A DNA stretch of 64,000 bases from Rhodocyclales bacterium (GCA_016214145.1 JACRPA010000002.1:930001-994000), one strand, 5' to 3'. Shown: positions 8,550 through 17,816, counted from the first letter of the stretch. The notes: a model not told the origin generated them from the sequence alone. Numbers and translations are program-made.

Positions 8550-9266
8550 TTACCAGCTTGGCGCCGCGCCCGGCATATAGGCGAGCGGCGCGGCTTCGAC
8601 ATGCCGCTGCGGCTTGAGGCGGGCCTCGATTTCCTCGCGCGTCGGCCGAGGTTCGCCGAGGCTTTCCGCGAGCAGATCGCGAAGTTGCTCGCACCAGGCA
8701 AAAGTCAGTCTCCCCAGCACGGCGAAGAAGGGCGTCTCGGCGCGTGCGGCAACACGCGCGGCGAAATCCGGCAGCCAGCGCAGCAGGTGCTCGTCCAGCA
8801 CGGCCGCCAGCCGGTGCAGATCATCGGCAGCGGAGCGACGCAGGGCATGGGCGATGTAGAGCAATTGCAGGACGAGATGATCGTCGGGGCGCTTGCGCCA
8901 GTCCGCCGCCGCCAGTCCCGCCGCGGCATAGATGCCGCGCAACGCAAACATGGCCTCCTGGCAGACGAGGTGGTCGTCGTCGGTCCACACCGACTCGCAG
9001 GGCGAGGCGCCATAGGCGCCGGTGAGGTAGATGGCCGCGTAGTCCGCCGCCAACAGGTCGATCTCGGGCGCATCGGTTTCCGCCAACGCGGCGGCCATCA
9101 GGCGCCAGGCCTCCTGCGAACATTCGCCGGCCGGCAGCAGGCCGAGGTTCGACGGAAAGCCGACTTTGCGCAGGGCGGCAATCGTTTCCGCCGTCAGTTC
9201 GCGGTCGTGCAGCGCCGCGAGCGCTTCAGCGTCTTCGGCCAGCGCTTGCGCCAGTTCGCGATTCAT
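8550..9266 (-). CDS. TorD/DmsD-family redox-enzyme maturation chaperone
   Basis: The 238-residue protein is rich in alpha helix. It has DLLAADYAAIYLTGAYGASPCESVW followed by VLQLLYIAHAL and a late WLPDFAARVAARAETPFFAVLG, the pattern of TorD/NarJ-type chaperones that bind Tat signals and help insert the molybdenum cofactor. The start at 9266 (MNRELAQALAED) excludes an odd upstream extension. It lies 154 bp after the ferredoxin subunit gene and should serve the DmsA-like subunit. A copy of the dispersed motif lies within it. Confidence 0.85.
   Translation of the reverse strand: MNRELAQALAEDAEALAALHDRELTAETIAALRKVGFPSNLGLLPAGECSQEAWRLMAAALAETDAPEIDLLAADYAAIYLTGAYGASPCESVWTDDDHLVCQEAMFALRGIYAAAGLAAADWRKRPDDHLVLQLLYIAHALRRSAADDLHRLAAVLDEHLLRWLPDFAARVAARAETPFFAVLGRLTFAWCEQLRDLLAESLGEPRPTREEIEARLKPQRHVEAAPLAYMPGAAPSW
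8701..8725 (+). repeat. dispersed 25-bp motif, copy 2
   Basis: AAAGTCAGTC, spacer TCCCCAGC, ACGGCGA: all 17 fixed positions match. It is inside the TorD-like gene, antisense to it, and is translated there as AVLGRLTF. Confidence 0.85.
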
Positions 9267-9420
9267 AGGACGCAGTCCGGCCGCCTGGCCGCCCCAAGGC
9301 CGGACGGAGCGCCGCAGGAGGCGGCATCCATCCAGCGATAACCACGAAGCGCCCCGTAATACACGAGCGAAGCGAGCACGCAGACTTCCCCCCGAGAGGA
9401 GGGATTGAGGGGGGTGAGTG

Positions 9421-10083
9421 TCATATTTTGCCCTTGCTGTGCGGCACAAAGACGATCGACGGGCCGGTCAGTTCCGGATTCGCCATGTTCTTCACCTGCC
9501 GCACGGGCTTCTCGTTCGGCCCCAGCGCGGTCGTCTTCCAGGTGCCGGCGGCCAGCTCGTCGATAGGCCCGATGTCGAGCACGCGCATCATGCAGGCCAT
9601 GACGCAGTAGGGCTTGCGCCCTGCCTCCAGTTCGTCGATGCACATATTGCACTTCTTGACGATCTGTTCCTTCGGATCCCACTGCGGCGCGCCGTAGGGG
9701 CAGGCCGCCTCGCAGCGGCGGCAGCCGATGCACAGCGTGGAATCGATATCCACCACGCCGTTGTCCGCCCGCTTCCAGATCGCGCCGGAAGGACAGGCCG
9801 GCAGACAGGCCGGCTCGGCGCAGTGGTTGCACGACATGTTCACCTTGTAGGCGTACACGTCCGGGAAAGTGCCGCCTTCGACATACATGACGCGGCGGAA
9901 GCGCGGCCCGGGCGGCAGGCCGTTCTTGTCCTTGCAGGCGATCTCGCAGGCGCGGCAGCCGATGCAGTCGACGTTGTGGTGGATGAAGCCGAGCTGGGTC
10001 TTCGGCTGAACCGGCCGAGTGGTCTGTGCAACCTTGCGCTGCAATGCTTTCTTGACTTCCTGGCGGTCGAGTTTATTGGCCAC
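9421..10083 (-). CDS. four-cluster ferredoxin subunit of a DMSO-reductase-family enzyme
   Basis: The roughly 220-residue protein has four cysteine groups: CIGCRACEIAC, CNHCAEPACLPACP, CIGCRRCEAACP and CNMC with CVMAC. This is the DmsB/PhsB-type electron-transfer subunit with four [4Fe-4S] clusters. It carries electrons between the catalytic subunit and the membrane-side partner. The GTG at 10083, 1 bp after the catalytic gene stop, is preferred over an ATG at 10131 that would overlap by 47 bp. It has no Tat signal, so it should be exported with the catalytic subunit. Confidence 0.92.
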   Translation of the reverse strand: MANKLDRQEVKKALQRKVAQTTRPVQPKTQLGFIHHNVDCIGCRACEIACKDKNGLPPGPRFRRVMYVEGGTFPDVYAYKVNMSCNHCAEPACLPACPSGAIWKRADNGVVDIDSTLCIGCRRCEAACPYGAPQWDPKEQIVKKCNMCIDELEAGRKPYCVMACMMRVLDIGPIDELAAGTWKTTALGPNEKPVRQVKNMANPELTGPSIVFVPHSKGKI

Positions 10084-10084
10084 T

Positions 10085-12664
10085 TCAGTAGTCCCGGCGA
10101 AAGACGTGGGAACGCGCGGTGGCCTGGACATCCCAGCCCGGCTTGTGCGCCAGTTCCGTCTTCTTCACGTTGCAGAGGATGGTGTTGTAGGCGAAGGCGC
10201 CGGCCGGCGAGGGCTCGTCGAGGGTGAGGAAATCCGGGTTGCCGGCGCGGTCGACGCCATTCCTGTCGCGGTCCATCCAGGCGCCTTCGAAGACCACCAC
10301 CACGCCCGGCATGCAGCGCTCGGTGACGTAGGCCGGCAGCACGATCCTGCCGCGCGCGTTCCAGGCCTCGACCCTGTCGCCCGTGCGGATGCCGAGCCGC
10401 TTCGCGTCGGCGGCGTTGAGGGTGATCTCCTGCTGGTAGGTCTCGCGCAGCCAGGGGATGTTGTGGAAGATCGAGTGGGTGCGCCAGCGCGGATGCGGCG
10501 TGATCATGTGGAAGGGGTAGATCTTCGCCAGCGGATGGTTGAGCGACTCGAAGGGCTCGATCCATTTCGGGATGGCGGGAATCGGATAGCCGTATTGGGT
10601 CCTGGTCCAGTCGGTCACTTTGGCGAGGGTCGTCGAGAATATCTCGATCTTGCCGGAAGGCGTCTGGAAGGGCTTGCCCTGCTCGATCTGCTCGCGGAAG
10701 GCCACCAGCGGCTGGTCGAACTGGAACTTGTAGACGCCGCGGCGCTTGAACTCCTCCCAGCTCATCGTCACGCCCTGGCGCGCCTGCACCTTGTCCTTCC
10801 ACCAGGCCGCCAGATAGGCCTCGTCCGTCGCATCCGGATTGTCGAAATAGTCGCGCCCGGCACGCGGGTTGTAGCGCTTGCCGAAATCCTTCAGCGTCGG
10901 ATCGAGCTTCTCCAGGCGCCAGGCCAGTTCTGTGAACACCTGGAAGTCGGTTTTGGCTTCGCCGAGCGGCGCGATCGCCTTGGGCCGGTGGATGTAGTAA
11001 TGGCCCTTGTACCAGGGCAGCGCCACGCCGTGGCGCTCGAAATGCGTGGCGATGGGCAGCAGCACGTCGGCCCACAGGCCGGAGGGCGTGATGGTGGAAT
11101 CCTGGCAAACAATGAACTCCAGCTTTTTCGCCGCCTCGATTTCCTTGTTGACGTTGGTGAGCTGGTTGAACCAGTCGGAGCCGTGCCACCAGATCGCCTT
11201 GATGTTCGGGATGACGCCGTCAAACTTGTCCGTGCGCGGCCACAGGCCGACTTCCTCGCGCTTCACATTCGGATAGTTCAGCACGCAATGCGCCCAGCGG
11301 TCGGACTTGATCGAGGCGTACCAGATGTTCGCGTTCTCGTCGTAAGGATAGGCCACGCTCTCGGCATGCCAGCCCTTGCCGACGCCCTCGGCGCTGCCGC
11401 CGAGGATGCCGATGTTGCCGGTCATCGCCTGCAGCGCCGCCGCCATGCGGTTGTACTGCTCGCCGTAGGCGGCGCGGCCGGGCGCCCAGGAGGCCTTCAG
11501 CGCCGCCGGCTTGGTCGTCGCATACATCTGCGCGAGCTTGCGGATGTCCGCCGCCTTCACGCCGCAGATTTTCTCGGCCCACTCCGGCGTCTTCGGCACG
11601 CCGTCGGACGTGCCGAGGATGTAGTCCTTGAAGTTCTCCTTCCCCTTCGCCCAGTCGGGCATGGTGCCGGCGTCCATGCCCTGCACGAACCTGTCGATGA
11701 ACTTCTGGTCCTGCAGGTTGCTGGCGAAGATGTGGTGGGCCATGCCGGCCAGCATGGCGGCGTCGGTGTTCGGCTTGATGGGAATCCACCAGGCGTCGTA
11801 GCTCGCCGCCGAATCGGTGTATTGCGGATCGACCAGCACGAACTTGCAGCCGCGCTGCTTGGCCAGACGCATGTAGTAGAAGGTGTTGCCGCCATGGAAA
11901 GTGTAGGCCGGGTTCCAGCCCCACATGATGATCAGCTTCGAGTGGGCGAAGGCATCGTCCTCGTTGCCATCGTCGATGGTGCCGAAGGTCATGCGGCTGG
12001 AGAAGGTGGTGCCCTGGTAGGAAGGCACCGACCATGAATTGCTGCGGCAGCCGAACATGCCGAGGAAGCGCGCCAGCAGGCCTTCGATCTGGTCGGACTT
12101 GTGCAGCACGCAGTAGGAAGTGCCGGCGTACGCCTGGTCGAGGATCGCCGTCGGGCCGTACTTCTGCTTCAGCTCCACCATCTTCTTCGCGATGAAGTCG
12201 AGCGCCTCGTCCCACGACACGCGCTTGAACTTGCCCTCGCCGCGCTCGCCCACGCGTAGCATCGGGTAGAGCAGCCGTTCCGGCGAGTAGATGCGGGCGC
12301 GGTAGGAGCGGCCGCGCAGGCAGGCGCGCAGTTGCGGCACCTGCTCGGACTCGAAGCCGAAGGCGCCGCCTTCCTGATAGCGACCATCGTCGGTGGACAA
12401 CCGCACGATGACGTCGCCCTTCTTGTGCGCGACCAGCATGTGGCGCGAGCCGCAGTTGTGGTCGCAGCTCGTCACCACCGTGGTGAGCTGGTCGTCGGTC
12501 GGATAAGGCTCGTAGGCATGGGCTTGCGCTTCCTTGCCGCCGAAAGTCAGTTCCGTCAGACCGCCGGCCGCCACGACCGCGCCGCCGACCGCGGCCGTCT
12601 TGAGGAAGCTGCGCCGGTTGGGGTTCAGCAGCAGATCCGGGGCGTACCTGTCGTTGGCTTTCAT
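10085..12664 (-). CDS. DmsA-like molybdopterin oxidoreductase catalytic subunit, Tat-exported
   Basis: The 859-residue protein has a twin-arginine signal (NRRSFLKTAAVGG, R17-R18), so it folds with cofactor and is exported to the periplasm. The cluster-binding pattern is C67-x3-C71-x3-H75-x39-C115; DmsA has cysteine at the third position, here it is histidine. RACLRGRSYRARIYSPERL follows as in DmsA, and S215 in SWSVPSYQG aligns with the serine Mo ligand. WGWNPAYTFHGGNTFYY and VDPQYTDSAASYDAWW are cofactor regions. It starts within ATGA of the cytochrome gene. The substrate is unknown: DMSO, other S- or N-oxides and oxyanions are all possible. Confidence 0.9.
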   Translation of the reverse strand: MKANDRYAPDLLLNPNRRSFLKTAAVGGAVVAAGGLTELTFGGKEAQAHAYEPYPTDDQLTTVVTSCDHNCGSRHMLVAHKKGDVIVRLSTDDGRYQEGGAFGFESEQVPQLRACLRGRSYRARIYSPERLLYPMLRVGERGEGKFKRVSWDEALDFIAKKMVELKQKYGPTAILDQAYAGTSYCVLHKSDQIEGLLARFLGMFGCRSNSWSVPSYQGTTFSSRMTFGTIDDGNEDDAFAHSKLIIMWGWNPAYTFHGGNTFYYMRLAKQRGCKFVLVDPQYTDSAASYDAWWIPIKPNTDAAMLAGMAHHIFASNLQDQKFIDRFVQGMDAGTMPDWAKGKENFKDYILGTSDGVPKTPEWAEKICGVKAADIRKLAQMYATTKPAALKASWAPGRAAYGEQYNRMAAALQAMTGNIGILGGSAEGVGKGWHAESVAYPYDENANIWYASIKSDRWAHCVLNYPNVKREEVGLWPRTDKFDGVIPNIKAIWWHGSDWFNQLTNVNKEIEAAKKLEFIVCQDSTITPSGLWADVLLPIATHFERHGVALPWYKGHYYIHRPKAIAPLGEAKTDFQVFTELAWRLEKLDPTLKDFGKRYNPRAGRDYFDNPDATDEAYLAAWWKDKVQARQGVTMSWEEFKRRGVYKFQFDQPLVAFREQIEQGKPFQTPSGKIEIFSTTLAKVTDWTRTQYGYPIPAIPKWIEPFESLNHPLAKIYPFHMITPHPRWRTHSIFHNIPWLRETYQQEITLNAADAKRLGIRTGDRVEAWNARGRIVLPAYVTERCMPGVVVVFEGAWMDRDRNGVDRAGNPDFLTLDEPSPAGAFAYNTILCNVKKTELAHKPGWDVQATARSHVFRRDY

Positions 12665-13512
12665 GGGCGGGTTCCTTGCACTGCGCTCCTGAGGAAGCGC
12701 GCCTCCGATTGCGTCGGCCGCTGCTTCGCCCATTCCGGCACCTCGGCCGGCATGTCCGGCCAGGGGGTGCGCGGATAGGGATATGCAATGCGGTACCAGC
12801 TGCGCCCGCCGTGGCAGCCGTGGCAGGCCTCGGCGCCGTCCTTGCCGGCCTGCTCGATCGCCGCTGCATTCAGATACACCACCTCGTGCCGCTTCGTGCG
12901 GATCGCGGCGTGGCAGGTCAGGCAGTTGTTGCCGAAGGCGGCCTTGTGCGCCTCCCACGGGCCGGGCAGTCCCATCAGCTGCCAGGGGAACTGGCCGTGG
13001 CACTTGAGGCAGGTGGTTTCCGGGTTCACCTGCTTCCTCAGGGTGAATGCGATGTCGTTCTGCTGTGCCGAATCGGCCGCCGCGCCCTGCGCTTCCTCGC
13101 GCGGCTCGTGGCCCTGGTGGCAGGTGTTGCATTGCAGGTTCATCAGCTGCTTCGCCAGCGGCGTGACGAGATGGCGCCGATGGAATGTTTCCTGCTCGCC
13201 GGCGTAGGTCGGCGTCTCCTGGTACCAGGCGCGCAGGGTCTCGCTCTTCAGGCCGGCGGGCGAAGCGGCGCGCACCTTGTCCTCCAGCACTTCGCGGTGG
13301 CAGGCCAGGCACTGCGCATCGGTCGCCGTCTCGATCGCCGGCCGGAAATGCAGCGGGCTGTAGACGGCGCGCAGGTAGTCGGGTTCGGCGACTTGCGGCG
13401 GCTCGACATGGGGCACGAATGCCGCCCGCGGTGCCATGTCGTTCGCGATCCACAGCACGAATCCGGCGGAAACGGCAAGGACGAGGAGTGCCGCGGCGAT
13501 CGCCTGTTTCAT
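12661..13512 (-). CDS. membrane-anchored pentaheme cytochrome c
   Basis: The 283-residue protein has an N-terminal hydrophobic anchor (AIAAALLVLAVSAGFVLWI) and five CxxCH sites at about residues 68, 128, 168, 197 and 230 (CLACH, CNTCH, CLKCH, CLTCH, CHGCH). It replaces the DmsC-type quinol-oxidising membrane subunit missing from this operon, so it probably carries electrons between the quinone pool or another cytochrome and the DmsA-like enzyme. First gene of the operon, behind an FNR-type box, overlapping the catalytic gene by 4 bp. Confidence 0.9.
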   Translation of the reverse strand: MKQAIAAALLVLAVSAGFVLWIANDMAPRAAFVPHVEPPQVAEPDYLRAVYSPLHFRPAIETATDAQCLACHREVLEDKVRAASPAGLKSETLRAWYQETPTYAGEQETFHRRHLVTPLAKQLMNLQCNTCHQGHEPREEAQGAAADSAQQNDIAFTLRKQVNPETTCLKCHGQFPWQLMGLPGPWEAHKAAFGNNCLTCHAAIRTKRHEVVYLNAAAIEQAGKDGAEACHGCHGGRSWYRIAYPYPRTPWPDMPAEVPEWAKQRPTQSEARFLRSAVQGTRP

Positions 13513-13582
13513 GCGGCGTTCACCCGGCCAATGTGCAAGAGGAATGCATTATTGAATTGTGGAAACAACGGCAAAAGCTACG

Positions 13583-13596
13583 TTGACGCATGTCAA
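13583..13596 (-). promoter_or_regulatory. FNR/ANR-type operator
   Basis: TTGAC-N4-GTCAA is a perfect palindrome fitting the FNR/CRP-family consensus TTGAY-N4-RTCAA. It is centred about 77 bp upstream of the cytochrome start. A class II activator position would put transcription start near 13548. It also overlaps the stop codon of rluE. Anaerobic activation of the oxidoreductase operon is inferred. Confidence 0.75.
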
Positions 13597-14147
13597 TCAA
13601 TTGTCGCGTCCGATTCCCGCCACTCGCCCGGTTGCAGCCCGCCGAGTTGAAATGGCCCGACGGTGGCGCGCACCAGACGCAGGGTCGGATAACCGACCTT
13701 GGCCGTCATGCGCCTGACCTGACGATTCTTGCCTTCGCGCAGGACGATCTCCAGCCAGGCGGTCGGGATGTGCCTGCGTTGGCGGATCGGCGGATCGCGC
13801 GGCCACAGACCGGCGGGCTCATCGATGCGCGCCGCCTCGCAGGGCCGCGTGACGAAATCGCCGAGGTCCAGGCCGCCCTGCCTGAGCTGCCGCAGTGCCT
13901 CGTCGGTCGGCTCGCCTTCCACCTGCGCCCAGTAGGTCTTCGGCAGCTTGTGCTGCGGATCGGCTATGCGCTGCTGCAGGCGGCCGTCGTCGGTCAGCAC
14001 CATCAGCCCCTCGCTGTCGGCATCGAGCCGGCCGGCCGCATAGATGCCGGGGATGATGATGAACTCCGCCAGGCAACGGTGGCCCGACTCGGGCGTGAAT
14101 TGACTGAGAACGCCGTAGGGCTTGTTGAACAGGACGATCCGGCTCAC
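13593..14147 (-). CDS. rluE: 23S rRNA pseudouridine synthase, RsuA/RluE family
   Basis: The 184-residue enzyme has the catalytic motif AAGRLDADSEGLMVLTDDG with its aspartate, an N-terminal VLFNKPYGVLSQF, and a C-terminal GKNRQVRRMTAKVG(Y)PTLRLVR. The absence of an S4 domain and the short length fit RluE, which modifies U2457 of 23S rRNA in E. coli. The GTG start at 14147 overlaps the aceK stop as GTGA. It is co-transcribed with aceK, which seems functionally unrelated. Confidence 0.9.
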   Translation of the reverse strand: MSRIVLFNKPYGVLSQFTPESGHRCLAEFIIIPGIYAAGRLDADSEGLMVLTDDGRLQQRIADPQHKLPKTYWAQVEGEPTDEALRQLRQGGLDLGDFVTRPCEAARIDEPAGLWPRDPPIRQRRHIPTAWLEIVLREGKNRQVRRMTAKVGYPTLRLVRATVGPFQLGGLQPGEWRESDATID

Positions 14148-15934
14148 GCGGTCTCGGCCGCAGTCTGCGGGGCCTGTCGGGCTGCCTCGCCGAACAGCTT
14201 GCGGAAGCGCATTGCCTCGGGATAGGGAAAGAAGTCCGGCACGTAGCCGTCGAGGATCATCTGTTTCGTTTTCTGCCAGAATTCCGGATCGATCAAGTCG
14301 GCGTGGTGCTTCATGAACACCCGCTTCGTCTCCGGGTTGCCAAGCAGGAAAGCGCCGAATTCCTCCGGGAAAATGTCGTTCCGCGCCACCGAATACCAGG
14401 GCTCGCCGGACATCTCCGCTTCCGGGTTGGGCGCTTCCGGAATGCGGCGGAAGTTGCAGTCGGTCATGTACTCGATCTCGTCGTAGTCGTAGAACACCAC
14501 GCGGCCGAAGCGCGTCACGCCGAAGTTCTTGAAAAGCATGTCGCCGGGGAAAATATTGGCATAGGCCAGCTCCTTGATGGCGTTGCCGTATTCGATCACG
14601 GCGTCCTCCCGCTTTTCCTCGTCGGCGCTGTCGAGGTAGAGATTGAGCGGCTTCATGCGCCGCTCGATGTACACGTGCCTGATGACGATCTCGCTTTCGC
14701 TCTCCTCCAGCAGCGAAGGGCATTCCCGCCGCAGTTCCTCGGTAAGTTCCAGGCTGAAGCGCGCTTTCGGCAAAGCCACGTCGGAAAACTCCAGCGTGTC
14801 CGCCATGCGGCCGACGCGGTCGTGCTGCTTGACCAGGACGTACTTGGCCTTGACCGTGGCATGGTCGACCTCCTTCGGCGGTGCGAAGACATCCTTGATA
14901 ACCTTGAAGACATAGGGAAACGACGGCAGGGTGAACACCGCCATCACCATGCCGCGAATGCCGGGGGCGACGACGAACTCGTCCTGCGAATGCCGCAGAT
15001 GGTGGATGAGGTCGCGAAAGAACATGGTCTTGCCCTGCTTGGCCAGGCCGAGCATGGTGTACAACTCCGCCGCCGGCTTGTGCGGCATCAGGCCGGAGAG
15101 GAACTTGACGTAGGCCGACGGCACTTCCATGTCCGTCATGAAATAGGCACGGCTGAGGCTGAACAGGGTGCGGATCTGCGCCGCGTCGAGCAGGATCGCA
15201 TCGAGAAACAGGCGGCTGTTCGCATCGTGCAGGACCGGCACGACGAAGGGGTACTCGTAATCCCCGTTGATGGCCTTGCCGACGATGTAGGCGCCCTTGT
15301 TGCGGTAGAAAGCCGAGTGCAGCACCTGCAACTGGAAATTGGCCTCCGCGGCAGACAGCCGGCCGCCCATCTGGAGGACCACGGCGGAGATCACGTTTTC
15401 GATGTCGCGCTCGAGGTCGGCGAAGGGACATTGCCAGTCGAAATCGATGCAAATGTCGCGGATCGTCTGCCGCAAGCCCGCCCGGTTCGGATAGTAGCTG
15501 CGATAGGCCGGCGGATCCGACTCGATGAAATCCGTGGAGATTGCCGGTCGCACGAAAATGAAGTCGTTGTGGAAATACGTGCGATGCATGATCTTGCAGA
15601 AGACCGAGTTGAAGAAGGTCTCCGCCAGCTCCGGCTGCTTGTGATTGGTCAGCAGGCCGATGTAGAGCAGCTTGGCCCGCTGCCAGGTGATGTCGTCGAT
15701 CGTTTCCGCGTGAAGGGCCTCGCGCAGGTAGGTCACGGTTTCGTTGACGCGGTCGTCATAGAAGGCGATGCGCTCGCGCACCGCGACCTGCACGCCCCGC
15801 CAATCGCCGGCCTCGAAGCGCGCCTTGGCCTGGGCGCTGCTTTCGCGGAACAGCCGGTAGTGCTTGTTGAAACCGTCCACCAGGGTCTGGGCGATCGCCT
15901 GGGCGACCGGGTTCTCGCCGGATGGAATGTCCAT
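14144..15934 (-). CDS. aceK: isocitrate dehydrogenase kinase/phosphatase
   Basis: The 596-residue AceK phosphorylates Icd and so diverts isocitrate into the glyoxylate shunt. Family landmarks include VVAPGIRGMVMAVFTLPS (nucleotide loop), KVIKDVFAPPKE, and GVTRFGRVVFYDYDEIEYMTDCNFR containing the catalytic aspartates. Length is normal. It faces icd across 158 bp, so kinase and target share one intergenic promoter region, while aceA and aceB are elsewhere in the window. The likely start is MDIPSGENPVAQ at 15934. Confidence 0.96.
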   Translation of the reverse strand: MDIPSGENPVAQAIAQTLVDGFNKHYRLFRESSAQAKARFEAGDWRGVQVAVRERIAFYDDRVNETVTYLREALHAETIDDITWQRAKLLYIGLLTNHKQPELAETFFNSVFCKIMHRTYFHNDFIFVRPAISTDFIESDPPAYRSYYPNRAGLRQTIRDICIDFDWQCPFADLERDIENVISAVVLQMGGRLSAAEANFQLQVLHSAFYRNKGAYIVGKAINGDYEYPFVVPVLHDANSRLFLDAILLDAAQIRTLFSLSRAYFMTDMEVPSAYVKFLSGLMPHKPAAELYTMLGLAKQGKTMFFRDLIHHLRHSQDEFVVAPGIRGMVMAVFTLPSFPYVFKVIKDVFAPPKEVDHATVKAKYVLVKQHDRVGRMADTLEFSDVALPKARFSLELTEELRRECPSLLEESESEIVIRHVYIERRMKPLNLYLDSADEEKREDAVIEYGNAIKELAYANIFPGDMLFKNFGVTRFGRVVFYDYDEIEYMTDCNFRRIPEAPNPEAEMSGEPWYSVARNDIFPEEFGAFLLGNPETKRVFMKHHADLIDPEFWQKTKQMILDGYVPDFFPYPEAMRFRKLFGEAARQAPQTAAETA

Positions 15935-16092
15935 TTCCTTTTTCCCTATAAATCAATCATGCTGCACTGCGGAGAATAGCGGGAAAGCCGGGCCGGGAGC
16001 AATGAAGGGCGAACTGGCACAAAGATTCGGAAAGGCGGATAATAATATTTTATAGCCTGATTTTTCGTCTCAACACTACTGATGGAGTTGCA

Positions 16093-17340
16093 ATGGGCGC
16101 GAGTTCTCTGATCAAGATTCCCCAGGACGGCAAGAAAATCATCCCCGGCCAGCCGGTGCCGGACAATCCGATCATTCCCTACATCGAAGGCGACGGCATC
16201 GGCGTGGACATCACGCCGGTGATGCTCAAGGTGGTTGACGCCGCGGTGGCCAAGGCCTACGGCGGCAAGAAGAAGATCCACTGGATGGAAGTGTACGCCG
16301 GCGAGAAATCGACGCAGAAATACGGCGGCGACGTCTGGCTCTCCGAGGAAACGCTGGGCCTGCTCAAGGAATATTCCGTCTCCATCAAGGGCCCGATGAC
16401 CACGCCGGTCGGTGGCGGCATCCGCTCCCTCAACGTCGCCTTGCGCCAGGAACTCGACCTCTACCAGTGCGTGCGCCCGGTGCGCTACTTCAAGGGCGTG
16501 CCCAGCCCGCTCAAGGATCCGAGCAAGGTCGACATGGTGATCTACCGCGAGAACACGGAGGACATCTACGCCGGCATCGAGTGGGCTGCCGAAACCGAAC
16601 CCTGCAAGAAGCTCATCAAATTCCTGCAGGAGGAGATGGGGGTCAAGAAGATCCGCTTCCCCAACACCTCCGGCATCGGCATCAAGCCGGTCTCGCGCGA
16701 GGGCACCTCCCGCCTGATGCGCGCCGCGATCAAGTACGCCATCGACAATGACCGCAAGTCGGTGACCATCGTGCACAAGGGCAACATCCAGAAGTACACC
16801 GAGGGCGCCTTCCGCGACTGGAGCTACGAAGTGGCGCAGCAGGAGTTCGGCGCCAAGCCGCTCGACGGCGGCCCGTGGTGCACCCTGAAGAATCCGAAGA
16901 CGGGCCGCGACATGGTGATCAAGGACATGATCGCCGACGCCTTCCTGCAGCAGATCCTGCTGCGCCCGGCCGAGTACGACGTGATCGCCACGCTGAACCT
17001 CAACGGCGACTACATCTCCGACGCCCTGGCGGCCCAGGTCGGCGGCATTGGCATCGCCCCCGGCGCGAATATTTCCGACCAGTACGCCTGCTTCGAGGCC
17101 ACCCACGGCACCGCGCCGAAGTACGCCGGCAAGGACTACGTGAACCCCGGTTCGCTGATCCTGTCCGCCGAGATGATGCTGCGCCACATGGGCTGGACGG
17201 AAGCCGCCGAACTGATCATCCGCTCGATGGAAGCCGCCATCGCCGACAAGATCGTCACCTACGACTTCGCGCGTCTGATGGAAGGCGCCACCGAGGTCAA
17301 GTGCTCGGCCTTCGGCCAGGCGATGATCGACAGGATGTAA
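16093..17340 (+). CDS. icd: NADP-dependent isocitrate dehydrogenase
   Basis: The 415-residue enzyme oxidises isocitrate to 2-oxoglutarate in the TCA cycle. [13 protein letters not shown] contains Ser112, equivalent to the E. coli serine phosphorylated by Ace[27 protein letters not shown] and [15 protein letters not shown] form the substrate and metal site, and [19 protein letters not shown] is the NADP-specific region. AceK next door supports control by phosphorylation. The stop overlaps the next gene as TAATG. Confidence 0.97.
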   Translation: MGASSLIKIPQDGKKIIPGQPVPDNPIIPYIEGDGIGVDITPVMLKVVDAAVAKAYGGKKKIHWMEVYAGEKSTQKYGGDVWLSEETLGLLKEYSVSIKGPMTTPVGGGIRSLNVALRQELDLYQCVRPVRYFKGVPSPLKDPSKVDMVIYRENTEDIYAGIEWAAETEPCKKLIKFLQEEMGVKKIRFPNTSGIGIKPVSREGTSRLMRAAIKYAIDNDRKSVTIVHKGNIQKYTEGAFRDWSYEVAQQEFGAKPLDGGPWCTLKNPKTGRDMVIKDMIADAFLQQILLRPAEYDVIATLNLNGDYISDALAAQVGGIGIAPGANISDQYACFEATHGTAPKYAGKDYVNPGSLILSAEMMLRHMGWTEAAELIIRSMEAAIADKIVTYDFARLMEGATEVKCSAFGQAMIDRM

Positions 17341-17756
17341 TGCTGGTGATGAAGGCAGAGCGCAGCGTCGGCGGCATCATGTCGCCCTTTCAGATGGTGG
17401 GCGGCGCCGAGACGGTGGATTCGGCCATGCACGTCATGCGCGAGCATGGCCTGAATGCCATCCTCGTCGAGCCGAACGCCGATGGCGAATGGGGCATCAT
17501 GACCAAGCGCGACGTGCTGCGGAAGATCATCGTGCCCAACCGCCAGCCGGGCGGCATGACGGTGGACGAGATCGCCAATCGCTACCTCATCACCTGCACG
17601 CGCGACACGCCCCTGCTCCAGGTCGCGCGGCAGATGATGAACAACGGCATCCGCCGCATCGTGGTGATGGAAAACGGCCAGCCGCTCGGCATCGTCACCG
17701 AGGCGGACCTGTTCCGCCTCGTCGAGCAGTCGGGCTGGGGGGCAGGCGCCGGCTGA
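17340..17756 (+). CDS. tandem CBS-domain protein
   Basis: The roughly 138-residue protein consists of two CBS motifs: IMSPFQMVGGAETVDSAMHVM with GIMTKRDVLRKII, and RDTPLLQVARQMMNNGIRR with PLGIVTEADLFRLVEQ. Such stand-alone CBS pairs bind adenine nucleotides and often act as energy sensors. The ATG shares its A with the icd stop, so it is translationally coupled to icd and may couple isocitrate flux to adenylate state, which is inference. A terminator follows. Confidence 0.85.
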   Translation: MLVMKAERSVGGIMSPFQMVGGAETVDSAMHVMREHGLNAILVEPNADGEWGIMTKRDVLRKIIVPNRQPGGMTVDEIANRYLITCTRDTPLLQVARQMMNNGIRRIVVMENGQPLGIVTEADLFRLVEQSGWGAGAG

Positions 17757-17773
17757 CGCCGGCCTGGCTCGGC

Positions 17774-17802
17774 AAAAAAGGCCGGCGCATGCCGGCCTTT
17801 TT
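17774..17802 (+). terminator. rho-independent terminator of icd-CBS
   Basis: GGCCGGC, loop GCAT, GCCGGCC and five T residues. Six A residues on the other side would allow function in both directions. Confidence 0.9.
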
Positions 17803-17816
17803 CATGTCTCGCGCAA

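Noticed and set aside
9267-9420. Small gene between the ferredoxin subunit and the TorD-like gene
   Set aside because: No frame has a ribosome site or protein-like composition; the stretch looks like degenerate hairpin repeats (for example CCCCCC...GGGGGG at 9391-9416).
12543-12567. Possible extra copy of the dispersed motif in the Tat signal region of the DmsA-like gene
   Set aside because: Only AAAGTCAGT matches; the second half (GACCGCC) does not fit ACGGCGA.
10085-13453. A single 1,122-codon open frame spanning the cytochrome and the catalytic gene on the minus strand
   Set aside because: The upstream part is an antisense-free shadow of the pentaheme gene in another frame; the ATGA junction at 12661-12664 and the twin-arginine start mark the real boundaries.
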